A stretch of DNA of 64,000 nt from Solirubrum koreensis (lineage in GTDB: Bacteria > Bacteroidota > Bacteroidia > Cytophagales > Hymenobacteraceae): assembly GCF_039541855.1 (NCBI RefSeq), contig NZ_BAABHA010000015.1, positions 186,001 through 250,000 of the forward strand, in the 5' to 3' direction. The translations under genes were made by a program, and so were the position numbers. Shown one piece after another: positions 43,801 to 52,446 of this stretch (position 1 is the stretch's first letter; every line of letters starts with the position of its first letter). The notes beneath the pieces are model-generated. The model searched no databases and was not told where the DNA came from. It saw only the letters and a list, made by a program, of their open reading frames with translations.

Positions 43801-43819
43801 CGTGTAAGGGTGTTTTCAT
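40802..43819 (-). CDS. FG-GAP/VCBS, IPT and Ig-like protein with T9SS tail
   Basis: A 1005-residue exported protein. A signal region (about 1-46) is followed by two IPT/TIG-type domains (PTVASFSPTTGPAAGGNQIT and PAISSISPTSGPIGQLVTI), an SbsA-type Ig-like domain (ISKVTPAANALTAERNVAI) and seven FG-GAP/VCBS calcium-binding repeats. The repeats have motifs such as DVDGDGKLDL, DLDGDGKLDI, DMNKDGKLDI and DLDGDGDLDI. The last 80 residues are a T9SS sorting tail (LEVYALTGRHMGRHAVG, GLAAGWYIVRYVTPERSYTT). It is a secreted surface protein, perhaps adhesive. A -7 element TACCTTTG lies upstream at 43928-43935. Confidence 0.9.
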   Translation of the reverse strand: MKTPLHASASFRQRSSTSAGRTKALLSLPYFLLFSLLLGLQSVTVAQTAAPKSVTLLNNNPNQVAIPDLTATSNRTIIGFDISTYSPNTTIGRLYVNGSEVTGPRQISTSEATQLQFAAGTGTGQVVFSYRATQRNPNGSTSTSAAVSYTITVEAPPAPTVASFSPTTGPAAGGNQITINGANFTSNSTVTIAGVAATAVTYVSATQLLATAPARPADTYGLISVTSPFGTGTNPQNYIYLGPPAISSISPTSGPIGQLVTISGSSLNNASLITFNGKIGSDDDVTAVPVSSNSTSVTVNVPAGVVVGTLSVTTPGGSATSTQTFTPPFVISKVTPAANALTAERNVAIRITFSQDVTSASAANIRVFSSQIGYLRSASISTNENVVTITPAPYFFKPGEVVSVTVPNTVVNASNQAVGNPQVYQFTVKTANGTGAFSGTMDKLTNDNPSNEVLGDVDGDGKLDLIVVNYGNGTGNTVSILRNTRTTGAADFANKQDFTLGAGQTGCYNIAIGDLDGDGKLDIATANYGTNNVSVLLNTSTSAGNISFAASQAYAVATGPSGLAIGDVDGDGRQDVVTSNQQSNNVSVLRNTSTSVGAIAFASPVNFATALTCYGVVLGDMNKDGKLDIITANAGSASVSVLRNATSGPGPISTSSFAAKQDFTVGSSPVVVNIGDLDGDGKLDIVTSNNGTNNVSVLRNTTTGTAAVSFATKLDFGVGVGPAGVSIGDLDSDGKLDIVAADYGDSGTSGGGTTVSILRSTSTGVENIGFATRTTVTVGIGPNNVLLGDLDGDGDLDIVTANQGGAGNTTSVRINATSAAPQPLPVELIFFSAQVNGASVRLDWATASEKANAGFVVERSVNGFTFAQMSTLAGQGTSSTRHNYSWLDEQLPTTATTLYYRLRQVDTDGTVSYSPVRTVTKAETTARFDVAPTVVADGLLRYSFAGTTSEASYLEVYALTGRHMGRHAVGAQASGAVQVKGLAAGWYIVRYVTPERSYTTRMFVR

Positions 43820-43927
43820 TTAGAAAAACGAAGTGTGATTGACGTTGCGAATAGCTTAATGACCTGATAAGCAAAGAACTTAAAACAGCCAGAAGCACCC
43901 AAATGAGCCATAAGCCCATTCGGGGCG

Positions 43928-43935
43928 CAAAGGTA
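43928..43935 (-). promoter_or_regulatory. -7 element of the FG-GAP gene
   Basis: CAAAGGTA reads TACCTTTG on the minus strand, a perfect TAnnTTTG about 110 bases before the ATG at 43819. No clear -33 element. Confidence 0.45.
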
Positions 43936-44044
43936 CTGTGATACTGCTGTTTATGTATATATGCGCTAGTGTTTTCCTGCTATAATATCATATGGATAAC
44001 TGCATGAATAAGACGCTTCGTCATTACCGGCCAGATACCGCTGC

Positions 44045-44087
44045 AAGCAAAAGTGCCCCGATCAACCAGATCGGGGCACTTTTGCTT
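44045..44087 (-). terminator. Terminator of malQ
   Basis: A 19-bp perfect stem (44045-44063 with 44069-44087) and a 5-nt loop. The arms carry AAGCAAAAGTGCCCCGATC and its complement. It begins 18 bases past the malQ stop on the minus strand. Confidence 0.85.
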
Positions 44088-44105
44088 GTTTGGGTAGAAG
44101 AGGTT

Positions 44106-46838
44106 CTATCGGCCGCTTTGGGCTACCAAGTCTCTAATTTCCTTATTAAAGTCACTTTGCCCGAGCAGTTCCTCTAACGGTAAGTGGAAGCGGTATTTCC
44201 AGAAGTGCTCGGGGTTCGAGGGGACGTTGATCTGCTCGTCGAGCGGATTTTGGCGGCGCAGCTTTTCGTCAAGGGCCAAGAAATCCTGCAGCGGGAAAAT
44301 AGCCCACATGGCCGGGGAGTGAAGGTGCTGCACCACTACTTCGCCCGCGGCCCATGGCTCACAGTAGAACGGAGCGGTTTGGCTGTGGTGGCCAAGCAGC
44401 TGCTCGAAAAAGCGTTGGGTGCGGTTGCGGTCTTCCTCCCACCAGCCGCGCACAGTGCTCATGTCGTGGCACGAAGGCGACACCACAGAGAGGTAAGCGG
44501 CGTGGTCGGGGTGTGAGAATTCGATGCCGGTGGCGGCGGGCATGCGCTGAATGTTCAGGCCCAGAATACCTAGCTGCCGCATTACGCCGGGCACCGACGC
44601 GGGCACCATACCCAGGTCTTCGCCGAAGATGAGCATGTTGGTGGCGTAGCGGATGGCCGGCAGCTTCACCAGGCCCTGCTCGCGCCAGAACTCGTTGTGG
44701 CGGTGGAAAAAGAAGTCGTAGTACAGCTCCCGCATACGCTGGCGCGAGTGGTCGTCCAGGTCGCGGAAGGTGCGCGACTTGTCTACCGTGATGCGCGGGT
44801 GCCAGTACTGGCCGTTGGTGCCGTCGGCTTCCACAAACAGTACTTCGGCGTGCAGGCTGTAAAGGCCGTCGCGCAGGCGCTGCAGGTGCTCGTGCTGTTC
44901 GGCGGGCGCTACGGCCAGCTTCTGCTCGAACACGGCTTCCACCTTGCGTTGGGTGTTCACGGCTTCACGGAAACGGAACGCACCGTGGCTGGCATCGTCG
45001 AGAAACTCCTCGCGCACGGCCTGGGCATTGGAGCCAAACACTTCCTCCAGAATGTGCCAACGGATGTAAGGCTTGGCTAACCGGTCTTCGTCGAACCAGC
45101 CGAGGCGCTGCTCCACCTCGTGGCGGTGCAGCGGCAGGGCGGGCGAAAAATGGCCCAGCAAACCTTCCACGGCGTGGTTGGGAATTTCCCAGATGCGGAA
45201 GAAACCCAGGATGTGGTCGATGCGCAGGGCGTCGAAGTAGCGGCTGAGGTGGCTGAGGCGCTGGCGCCACCAGGCGTAGTTGTCCTCGGCCATTTTGTCC
45301 CAGTTGTAGGTGGGAAAGCGCCAGTTCTGGCCCGTCACGGAAAAGTCGTCGGGCGGGGCGCCGGCTTGCTGGTCCAGGTGGTAGAGTTCGGGCTGGGTCC
45401 AGGCTTCCACCGAGTGGCGGTAAATCCCAATGGGCAGGTCGCCTTTGAGCACCACGCCGCGTTGGCGGGCGTACTCCACGGCGGCCAGCAGCTGCCGATC
45501 GAGGTGAAACTGGGTGAACAGGTGCAGACCAAACTCGTCGAACTCGGCGTGTTTGGGGTCGAGCAAAGCCGTTAGCCAGTCACCGGGCTGCTGGAATTCC
45601 TGGGGCCACTGGCGGAAATCCACCGTACCGAACCGCTCGCGCAGGCCGCTGAACACGGCGTACGGCGCCAGCCATTCGCGCTGCTCCTGAAAGAATTGCT
45701 GAAAAGCCGGATCGGCCAGGAAGGCGGTTTTTTCCTGCTGGTACAAATGCCGCAGGAAACGCCACTTGGCCTGCATCACGGGCTCATAATCCACGAAGTC
45801 GCGGCCGTTTAGCTCGTCGCGCAGCTGCTCCAGCTCGGCTTGCAGGGCCGCGTTTTGCAGCGGAGCAATATCCTGCAGCCGCAGGTACTGCGGGTGCAGC
45901 GCAAACACCGAAATGGCCGCGTACGGGTAGGAATCGACTTTGGTATGGGTGGCGGTGGTGTCGTTGATGGGCAGCACCTGCACCAGCTGCAAGCCGGTTT
46001 CGGCGGCCCAATCCACCAGCAGCTTCAGGTCGGGGAACTCGCCTACGCCCATACCCTCGCGGCTGCGCAGGGCAAACACCGGCAGGGCCACCCCGGCGCC
46101 GCGCCAGGGGCCGGCGGGGTGGCGGTATTGCTCGTCGCGGCGCCAGCGTAGCGTGTTGCGGCCGCCCAGCGGAGGCAGCACGCGGTCGGAGCCACCTTCC
46201 AGGTCCACGCACTGGTTTAGCTCCGGGTCCCAAAAACCGTACTTGTAGGTTACGGCTTTATCGGGCGTTACCAGAGCTACGTCGGCGGTCCAGTGCGGAA
46301 AGTTGGCGTCGGACAGCACCACGGCCTTGCGGTTGTCCCAGGCGCCGAGGGCTTCGTCGGAGCCGAGCACGCAGAGGCAGCGGCCGGTTTCCACGCGCGG
46401 GGCAGTGAGGGTGAAACGCACGGTGGCATCGGCGGCGCGGGCGCGCACCTGCTGCGGACGGCAGCGCGACTCGGCGGGGCGCCGAAAAATAGCCTGCGTG
46501 AAGGCGTTGGTCTGCAGCTCGTAGTCGGGCAGTTGCGGGGCGTGCCAGAATTCGTCGACAATGACCTGACCGTAGGACTCCCCGCTGAGGGTAAGGACGC
46601 GGTCGGGGCCGCCTTCCCAATGCGTGGCGCCACCTTCTTCCACCAGCACGTACTTGTAGCGCAATTCGGTGGTGCCATCGGGTACTTCCACCTGCTGCTC
46701 CCAAAGGCTGGTGGCAGGCGAATAAGCAAGGCGCAGGGCGCGGTCGGGGTGCCAGTCGCCGAGGGCGGGGCCGGCACCGCGCACTTCCAGGCGCTGGCCC
46801 CAGGAGGTGAAGTACGGCAGGCGGAAACGAACGAACAT
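44106..46838 (-). CDS. malQ: 4-alpha-glucanotransferase with CBM20 domains
   Basis: A 910-residue GH77 amylomaltase that moves maltooligosaccharide chains between acceptors. The first 260 residues hold two starch-binding CBM20-type domains (MFVRFRLPYFTSWGQRLEV and VRFTLTAPRVETGRCLCVLG). The catalytic part (about 270-910) has ALRIDHILGFFRIWEIP with the nucleophile Asp and GEDLGMVPASVP with the acid Glu. This two-CBM20 architecture is a common type in Bacteroidota and plants. The ATG at 46838 is preferred over an upstream one at 46889 because the CBM begins at once. It is cytoplasmic and part of glycogen or maltodextrin turnover. Confidence 0.93.
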   Translation of the reverse strand: MFVRFRLPYFTSWGQRLEVRGAGPALGDWHPDRALRLAYSPATSLWEQQVEVPDGTTELRYKYVLVEEGGATHWEGGPDRVLTLSGESYGQVIVDEFWHAPQLPDYELQTNAFTQAIFRRPAESRCRPQQVRARAADATVRFTLTAPRVETGRCLCVLGSDEALGAWDNRKAVVLSDANFPHWTADVALVTPDKAVTYKYGFWDPELNQCVDLEGGSDRVLPPLGGRNTLRWRRDEQYRHPAGPWRGAGVALPVFALRSREGMGVGEFPDLKLLVDWAAETGLQLVQVLPINDTTATHTKVDSYPYAAISVFALHPQYLRLQDIAPLQNAALQAELEQLRDELNGRDFVDYEPVMQAKWRFLRHLYQQEKTAFLADPAFQQFFQEQREWLAPYAVFSGLRERFGTVDFRQWPQEFQQPGDWLTALLDPKHAEFDEFGLHLFTQFHLDRQLLAAVEYARQRGVVLKGDLPIGIYRHSVEAWTQPELYHLDQQAGAPPDDFSVTGQNWRFPTYNWDKMAEDNYAWWRQRLSHLSRYFDALRIDHILGFFRIWEIPNHAVEGLLGHFSPALPLHRHEVEQRLGWFDEDRLAKPYIRWHILEEVFGSNAQAVREEFLDDASHGAFRFREAVNTQRKVEAVFEQKLAVAPAEQHEHLQRLRDGLYSLHAEVLFVEADGTNGQYWHPRITVDKSRTFRDLDDHSRQRMRELYYDFFFHRHNEFWREQGLVKLPAIRYATNMLIFGEDLGMVPASVPGVMRQLGILGLNIQRMPAATGIEFSHPDHAAYLSVVSPSCHDMSTVRGWWEEDRNRTQRFFEQLLGHHSQTAPFYCEPWAAGEVVVQHLHSPAMWAIFPLQDFLALDEKLRRQNPLDEQINVPSNPEHFWKYRFHLPLEELLGQSDFNKEIRDLVAQSGR

Positions 46839-46992
46839 GGGGAAAGCAAAAGCGGCGGGCCGGGTGGGAGTTTCGGCCGCACAATGCATGAAACAGAGCC
46901 CGAAGCTACACCGCTGCCGGGGGTTATCAAATTTTCAGTTACGCAACCTGCACCGGGGCTGGAAAATAAGCAATGGAGCCGATCAGCGCAGA

Positions 46993-47020
46993 TTTGCTCA
47001 GAAGGCCCAAGGTAAGTTTG
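46993..47020 (+). promoter_or_regulatory. Possible promoter of the tamB-tamL operon
   Basis: TTTG (46993-46996) and, 16 bases later, TAAGTTTG (47013-47020), a perfect TAnnTTTG, in the 430-base spacer between malQ and tamB. The leader would be about 240 bases. Nothing else recognised in 46839-47268. Confidence 0.45.
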
Positions 47021-47268
47021 TTGCGCGGTTTTTTTGCGATTATGAGCAATATTCCCCGCACACTATTCCGCCAGGGAAAAGGCTCGATTTTTTGTGGCTG
47101 TTGGGTTTGTTCGCGCTGTTCATGGTGCGTTAATACGACCGGGTTTGCTACGCATAAGCGGGTAGAAAGTACGGGCTGGAACCGGGGTAGAGGCTCTGTT
47201 TCCAACCCCAGCCGCGTTTTTTTCGTTGGCGTGGGCAGAACCCTTCTCTCGCTTTCACCCCGTTTGCT

Positions 47269-50200
47269 GTGTCGACTTCCTTACGCCGTGTCCTGTACGT
47301 TCTATTGGGGCTTCTGGGGTTAGTGATTTTGCTGGTGGTGGCCGTAGTTGTGGCCCTGCAGTTTCCATCGGTGCAGGATTACGCGGCCCGCAAAGGCGCC
47401 AGCTACCTGCAGGACAAAATCGGGACGGAGGTACGCATCGGGAAGTTCCGAACCGACTGGCGCCACGGCCTCTCGCTGGACCAAGTGTACCTGGAAGACC
47501 AAACCGGCGACACGCTCGTGTCGGTGGGGCATTTGGGGCTGAGCCTGGATTTGTGGGCTTTGGCCAAATCCGAAATCAACCTTAGCTCCCTGGAACTGAC
47601 TGACGGCACGGTGAACATCAGCCGCTCCTTGCCCGATTCCACGTACAACTTCGACTACATTCTGGCGGCCTTCGCCACCGGCGACACCACCACGGTAACG
47701 CCCGCCGATTCCACCGGCGGCTTCAAGTACAACATCGGCGACGCGCACTTGGCCAACATTCGCCTGACCTACAACGACGCCGTGGACGGCATGAGCGTGC
47801 GCACCCGCGTGGGCGACCTGGCCGTGGCCATGAACGAGGTGGACGTGGACAAGAGCATTTACCGCATCGACAACGCGGCGCTCAAGAACACGGCCATCAA
47901 CATCGTGCAAACCAAAGTGCCGCCCGACACGCCCGCCGAGCCGCTTGCCCTCACCTTCGGGCTCGACCAAGCCACGCTCGATAACGTGGCCCTGAGCTAC
48001 CGCAACGAGGTAGCCAAGCAGTACATCAGCACCCGCATTGGCGAGGCCGAAGTAACGGCCGACAACATCGACCTCATTCGGCAGCGCATTGCCCTCAACA
48101 AGCTGGTGCTGCGCGACGCCGACGTGACCTACGCCCAAAACAGCAACGTGCCCGTGACCGAGCGCGTGGTGAACCCCGCCGAAACCGTGCGCAAGCTCGA
48201 TTCGGCCGTGACGCAGGCTACCGGCGCGGCCACCGCCTGGGCCCTTACGCTGCGCGAGTCTGACATCAGCGGGGTGAAATTCGCTTTCGACAACCTCGAC
48301 GAGCAGCGGCAGCGCACCCGCCTGCCGGCCATGGACTACAACCACTTACTGTTCGAGGACTTAGCCCTGAAAACGCGCAACCTGAGCTACTCCACGAACC
48401 GCACCACCGGCCGCATCGACTTGCTGGCTGGCCGCGAGCAAAGCGGCTTCCGCGTCGACCGCGCTGAGGCTGATGTGGTGTACGATTCGGTGCAGATTCG
48501 CCTCGATAACCTCGACCTCGTTACGCCGCACACCCGCATTCGGCGCACCCTGGCCATCGGCTTCGATTCCCTGGGCATGCTGGCCGATACGAAGCAGCTG
48601 GGCAAAATGCGGATGGAAGCCGATCTGCAAAACACCCGCCTGGGCTTCCGCGACATTCTGTACCTGGCGCCCGACCTCATTACCGAAAAGCCCTTTACCA
48701 GCGGCCCGAATCAGTCGGTGCTGCTAAGCGGGCAGGTGAACGGCCGCCTCGACAACTTCGCCCTGAACAACATCGAAATAATAGGGCTGCGCAACACCAT
48801 TGTGCGCGCCGACGGCCGCATTCAGGGCTTGCCCAACACCGACCGTCGCCTGTACACCGACCTCACCATTCGGCAGCTGACCACCACCCGCCGCGACCTG
48901 AACGACATTCTGCCCGCCGGCACCATTCCGCAGGACGTGATTGAGCTGCCCGAGCGCGCCACGCTCAGCGGTACCGTACGCGGCCGGCCCACCGCCAACG
49001 ATTTAGCGCTGAATCTAAAGGCCAATACCTCGTTTGGCGGTGCTACCATTGCCGCCAACCTGAAACCCGGTCCGGCAGGGCGCGAGCCGGTGGATGCCCG
49101 CTTCACGTTCCAGGATTTCCAGCTCGGCCGCCTGCTCAAGCAGCCCGACATTGGCGCCGTAACCGGCCGCGGTACTTACACCGGTTCGGGTTTCGAGCCG
49201 ACGACCATGCGCGGCAAGCTGGTGGCCAACCTCGACCGGGCGCGCTACGGCGGCTATACCTACCGCAACATAGCCGCCACCGTGGGCATTACGGGCCAGC
49301 AGTACGCCATTGATGCGCGCAGCACCGGCGACGCCAACGCGGCCTTTGCCATCAAAGGCAACATTGACTTGCGCAACCCCAACGCGCCGGTGTACGCCTT
49401 CAGCGGCAACGTGAAAAGCCTGAACCTAACGGCGCTGGGTTTTTACACCGGCGGCGACCTGCGCGTGCAGGGCGACCTGGACGCCAACCTCTCGGGCTCC
49501 GATTTGAACAGCATCAACGGCACGCTCATCGGCGACAACATCGTCATCGTGTCGAACAACCAAGTGGTGCCGCTCGACTCGGTAAATGCGCGCATTGTGC
49601 AGCAGCCGGGCCGCACCGAAGTAGATTTTGCCTCCAGCATTCTGAACGCGACCGTGCGCGGCAACACCCGCCTCGGCGACATGATTACCGAGTTGCAGCA
49701 GCATATTGACCGGTACTTCGATTTGCCGGACGTGCAGTATCGCGCTTCCTCGGTAGCCCGCAACTTCACGTTCGAGGTGCAGGTGCCGCAGTCGGGCGCG
49801 CGGTTGCTGCCGAAGTTCGTGACCGGCCTCACGCGCATTTCGCCTTTCAAAGCTACGGGCAGCTACGACAGCCGCGCCGCCAACCTCGCTGTGCGCTCCG
49901 ATGTGGCCTTTATGCGCTACCAGGGCATTGCCTTCGACTCCTTGAAGCTGCGCGTGGGTTCCGATCCGCAAAAACTCGACTACTCCCTGCTCCTCGACCA
50001 GGTGCGCCAGGATACCACGCTGCGCATTCCCAACCCCTCGCTCACAGGCAGCGTGGCCAACAACCAAGTGGCCACCCGCCTGCGCATCGCCGAATCCGAT
50101 TCGGCGGAGCGCTTGAGCCTGGGCGGCGTGCTGCAGGTACTGAACGGCGGCAATACCTACCAGTTCAGCATCGCGCCCGACTTGGCCGTGGACCGCCAGA

Positions 50201-52437
50201 ATTGGACCGTTGGCCCGAACAACTACGTGCGCTACACGCCCGCCAACGGCAACATTGAAGCCCAGAACGTGCGCATTTCCTACACCGGCCAGGTTGAGCG
50301 GTTTTTGGCGCTGCAAACGCTGCCGGGTGCCCGCAACCCGCTGCAGGTGCAAATCGGCAACTTCGACCTCTACGCCCTGGGCCGCGCCGCGGGGCTGCAG
50401 GATTCCCTGGTAGGCGGCAATCTGAACGGGCAAGCCGTGGCCTACAACCTGGGCCGCACCGGCCAAGCTTTTACCGCCGATGTCTCGCTCACGGGCCTCA
50501 CCTATAACAAGTACACCCTCGGCGACGTGCGCGCCCAGGCCGTGAACAACGTAGCCGACCGCTACGACCTCACGGCCCAGCTCACCAGCCAGGACGGCAA
50601 CGATGTGCGCATCAATGGCTACTACGTGGCCAGCGGCGCCATCAACATCAACACCAACATTGCCCGCCTGAACCTGCAAACCGTGGAGCCCTTCTCGCTC
50701 GGGCAAATTCGGGAAACCAGCGGCGCGCTTACCGGACAGCTGGCCATTACCGGCACCACGGCGGCGCCGCTGCTACGCGGTGCGGTACGGTTTCAAGAGG
50801 CGGGCTTCACCCTCTCGCAGCTGGGCGCACCTTACCGCATTTCCAACGAAGAATTGGTGCTCGACGACCGCGGCCTGCACTTCGACAACTTCGCCATCAT
50901 CGATTCCCTCGGCAAGCAAGCTATTATTAATGGCTACATCATTCCGGCCCGCGACCTGGCCCAGGTGGGGCAGTACCGCCTGCAACTGGATGCCGTAACC
51001 GAGGGCTTTCTGGCCGTGCAAAGCACCCGCCGCGACAATCCGCTTTACTACGGCAAACTGTTTGTGGACTCCGAAAGCCGCGTAACCGGCGACATCAACC
51101 GGCCCGTGGTGCGTACCCGCGCCACCGTGGCCGACGGCTCGGACCTGACCGTGGTGGTGCCCACCGACGACCCCGTAGCCGTGGAGCGCGAAGGCATTGT
51201 GGTGTTCGTGGACAAAGACGCGCCCAAAGTCGATTCGGCGTTAATAGCGGCGGTGGAAGTAGACAGCGCCGCCGCACCGGCTGGCTACGACGTGCGCGCC
51301 AACATTACTGTTACCGACCGCACGCCCTTCACCATTGTAATTGACGAAGCCGCCGGCGACAACCTGCGTGTGCGCGCCGAAGGCACCCTGAACGCGGTGC
51401 TGGACGAGCGTGGCGCCCAAAGCCTGACCGGCCGCTTGGGTGTTACCGAGGGCCAGTACGAACTCTCGCTTTACGACCTGGCCGAGCGCAAATTCGACAT
51501 TGCGCAGGGCAGCTACATCCTCTGGACCGGCGACCCGTTCAACGCCCAGGTAAACGTAACGGCCATTTACCGTGTGCGCGCCGTAGCGGCCGACCTCATT
51601 GCCGGCCAGCTCGATGCCAATTCTGAAGTCAGCAACCTGGCCCGCAACCGCTTGCCGTTTGAGGTGCTGCTGAAGGTGACCGACGAGCTGCTCAAGCCCA
51701 CCATCGGGTTTGATATTCGCGTGCCGGATAACACCACCAGTCCGGTGGCCGAGCCGGTGCGCGCCAAGCTGGAGCAGCTGCGCCAGCCCTCCGAGCAGAA
51801 CGAGCTGAACAAGCAGGTATTCGCCCTGCTGGCCTTGGGCCGCTTTATTGCCGAAAACCCGCTGAAAAGCACATCGGCGCCGGGTGGGCTGGTGGAAAAC
51901 CAGCTGCGCGGCTCCGCCAGTCAGGTGCTTACCGATCAGCTCAACAACCTAACCGGCGAATACTTGGCCGGCCTGGGCTTGGAGCTGGGCGTCGATTCGT
52001 ATTCGGCCGTGTCGGGTACGGGGCAGCAGTACAACCAAACCGACCTGAACGTGGCCGTGCGCCGCCAGCTGTTTAACGACCGCCTCACCGTGCGCCTCGG
52101 CACCGACGTACCATTAGGCGGCGGCGGTGGCAACCAGGCGGCCGGCGGGGCTTCGGCTGCCAGCCAGTTTGCCGGCGACGTGAGCATTGAATACAATATT
52201 CTGAGCGACGGGCGCCTGCGCCTGCGCGCCTTCCGCAACAACGCCTACGAGGACATCGACGGGCAATTTATCCGGACCGGTACCGCCCTGATTTTCCAGC
52301 GCGACTACAACAGCCTGCAGGAGCTCTTCGCCAAAATGGCCCCGGAGGTGAAGCAGGCCGTGCGCACCGACCGGCGCGCCCGCAAGGAGGAAAAGGCCGC
52401 CGCGCAGGATACGCTTCAAAACAAAGCCCTGAACTAA
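47269..52437 (+). CDS. tamB: TamB-like translocation and assembly module protein
   Basis: A 1722-residue AsmA-superfamily protein. An N-terminal membrane anchor (about residues 8-30: LYVLLGLLGLVILLVVAVVV) is followed by a very long beta-rich repetitive body and a C-terminal TamB domain (from about 1380: VTEGQYELSLYDLAERKFDI, GSYILWTGDPFNAQVNVTAIY, LLALGRF). This is a bridge between the inner and outer membranes for protein or lipid traffic, working with an Omp85 partner. The start codon is a GTG at 47269; no ATG lies nearby. The gene for the partner, an Omp85 lipoprotein, begins 10 bases after the stop, so this is an operon. Confidence 0.93.
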   Translation: MSTSLRRVLYVLLGLLGLVILLVVAVVVALQFPSVQDYAARKGASYLQDKIGTEVRIGKFRTDWRHGLSLDQVYLEDQTGDTLVSVGHLGLSLDLWALAKSEINLSSLELTDGTVNISRSLPDSTYNFDYILAAFATGDTTTVTPADSTGGFKYNIGDAHLANIRLTYNDAVDGMSVRTRVGDLAVAMNEVDVDKSIYRIDNAALKNTAINIVQTKVPPDTPAEPLALTFGLDQATLDNVALSYRNEVAKQYISTRIGEAEVTADNIDLIRQRIALNKLVLRDADVTYAQNSNVPVTERVVNPAETVRKLDSAVTQATGAATAWALTLRESDISGVKFAFDNLDEQRQRTRLPAMDYNHLLFEDLALKTRNLSYSTNRTTGRIDLLAGREQSGFRVDRAEADVVYDSVQIRLDNLDLVTPHTRIRRTLAIGFDSLGMLADTKQLGKMRMEADLQNTRLGFRDILYLAPDLITEKPFTSGPNQSVLLSGQVNGRLDNFALNNIEIIGLRNTIVRADGRIQGLPNTDRRLYTDLTIRQLTTTRRDLNDILPAGTIPQDVIELPERATLSGTVRGRPTANDLALNLKANTSFGGATIAANLKPGPAGREPVDARFTFQDFQLGRLLKQPDIGAVTGRGTYTGSGFEPTTMRGKLVANLDRARYGGYTYRNIAATVGITGQQYAIDARSTGDANAAFAIKGNIDLRNPNAPVYAFSGNVKSLNLTALGFYTGGDLRVQGDLDANLSGSDLNSINGTLIGDNIVIVSNNQVVPLDSVNARIVQQPGRTEVDFASSILNATVRGNTRLGDMITELQQHIDRYFDLPDVQYRASSVARNFTFEVQVPQSGARLLPKFVTGLTRISPFKATGSYDSRAANLAVRSDVAFMRYQGIAFDSLKLRVGSDPQKLDYSLLLDQVRQDTTLRIPNPSLTGSVANNQVATRLRIAESDSAERLSLGGVLQVLNGGNTYQFSIAPDLAVDRQNWTVGPNNYVRYTPANGNIEAQNVRISYTGQVERFLALQTLPGARNPLQVQIGNFDLYALGRAAGLQDSLVGGNLNGQAVAYNLGRTGQAFTADVSLTGLTYNKYTLGDVRAQAVNNVADRYDLTAQLTSQDGNDVRINGYYVASGAININTNIARLNLQTVEPFSLGQIRETSGALTGQLAITGTTAAPLLRGAVRFQEAGFTLSQLGAPYRISNEELVLDDRGLHFDNFAIIDSLGKQAIINGYIIPARDLAQVGQYRLQLDAVTEGFLAVQSTRRDNPLYYGKLFVDSESRVTGDINRPVVRTRATVADGSDLTVVVPTDDPVAVEREGIVVFVDKDAPKVDSALIAAVEVDSAAAPAGYDVRANITVTDRTPFTIVIDEAAGDNLRVRAEGTLNAVLDERGAQSLTGRLGVTEGQYELSLYDLAERKFDIAQGSYILWTGDPFNAQVNVTAIYRVRAVAADLIAGQLDANSEVSNLARNRLPFEVLLKVTDELLKPTIGFDIRVPDNTTSPVAEPVRAKLEQLRQPSEQNELNKQVFALLALGRFIAENPLKSTSAPGGLVENQLRGSASQVLTDQLNNLTGEYLAGLGLELGVDSYSAVSGTGQQYNQTDLNVAVRRQLFNDRLTVRLGTDVPLGGGGGNQAAGGASAASQFAGDVSIEYNILSDGRLRLRAFRNNAYEDIDGQFIRTGTALIFQRDYNSLQELFAKMAPEVKQAVRTDRRARKEEKAAAQDTLQNKALN

Positions 52438-52446
52438 GCCGCAGGG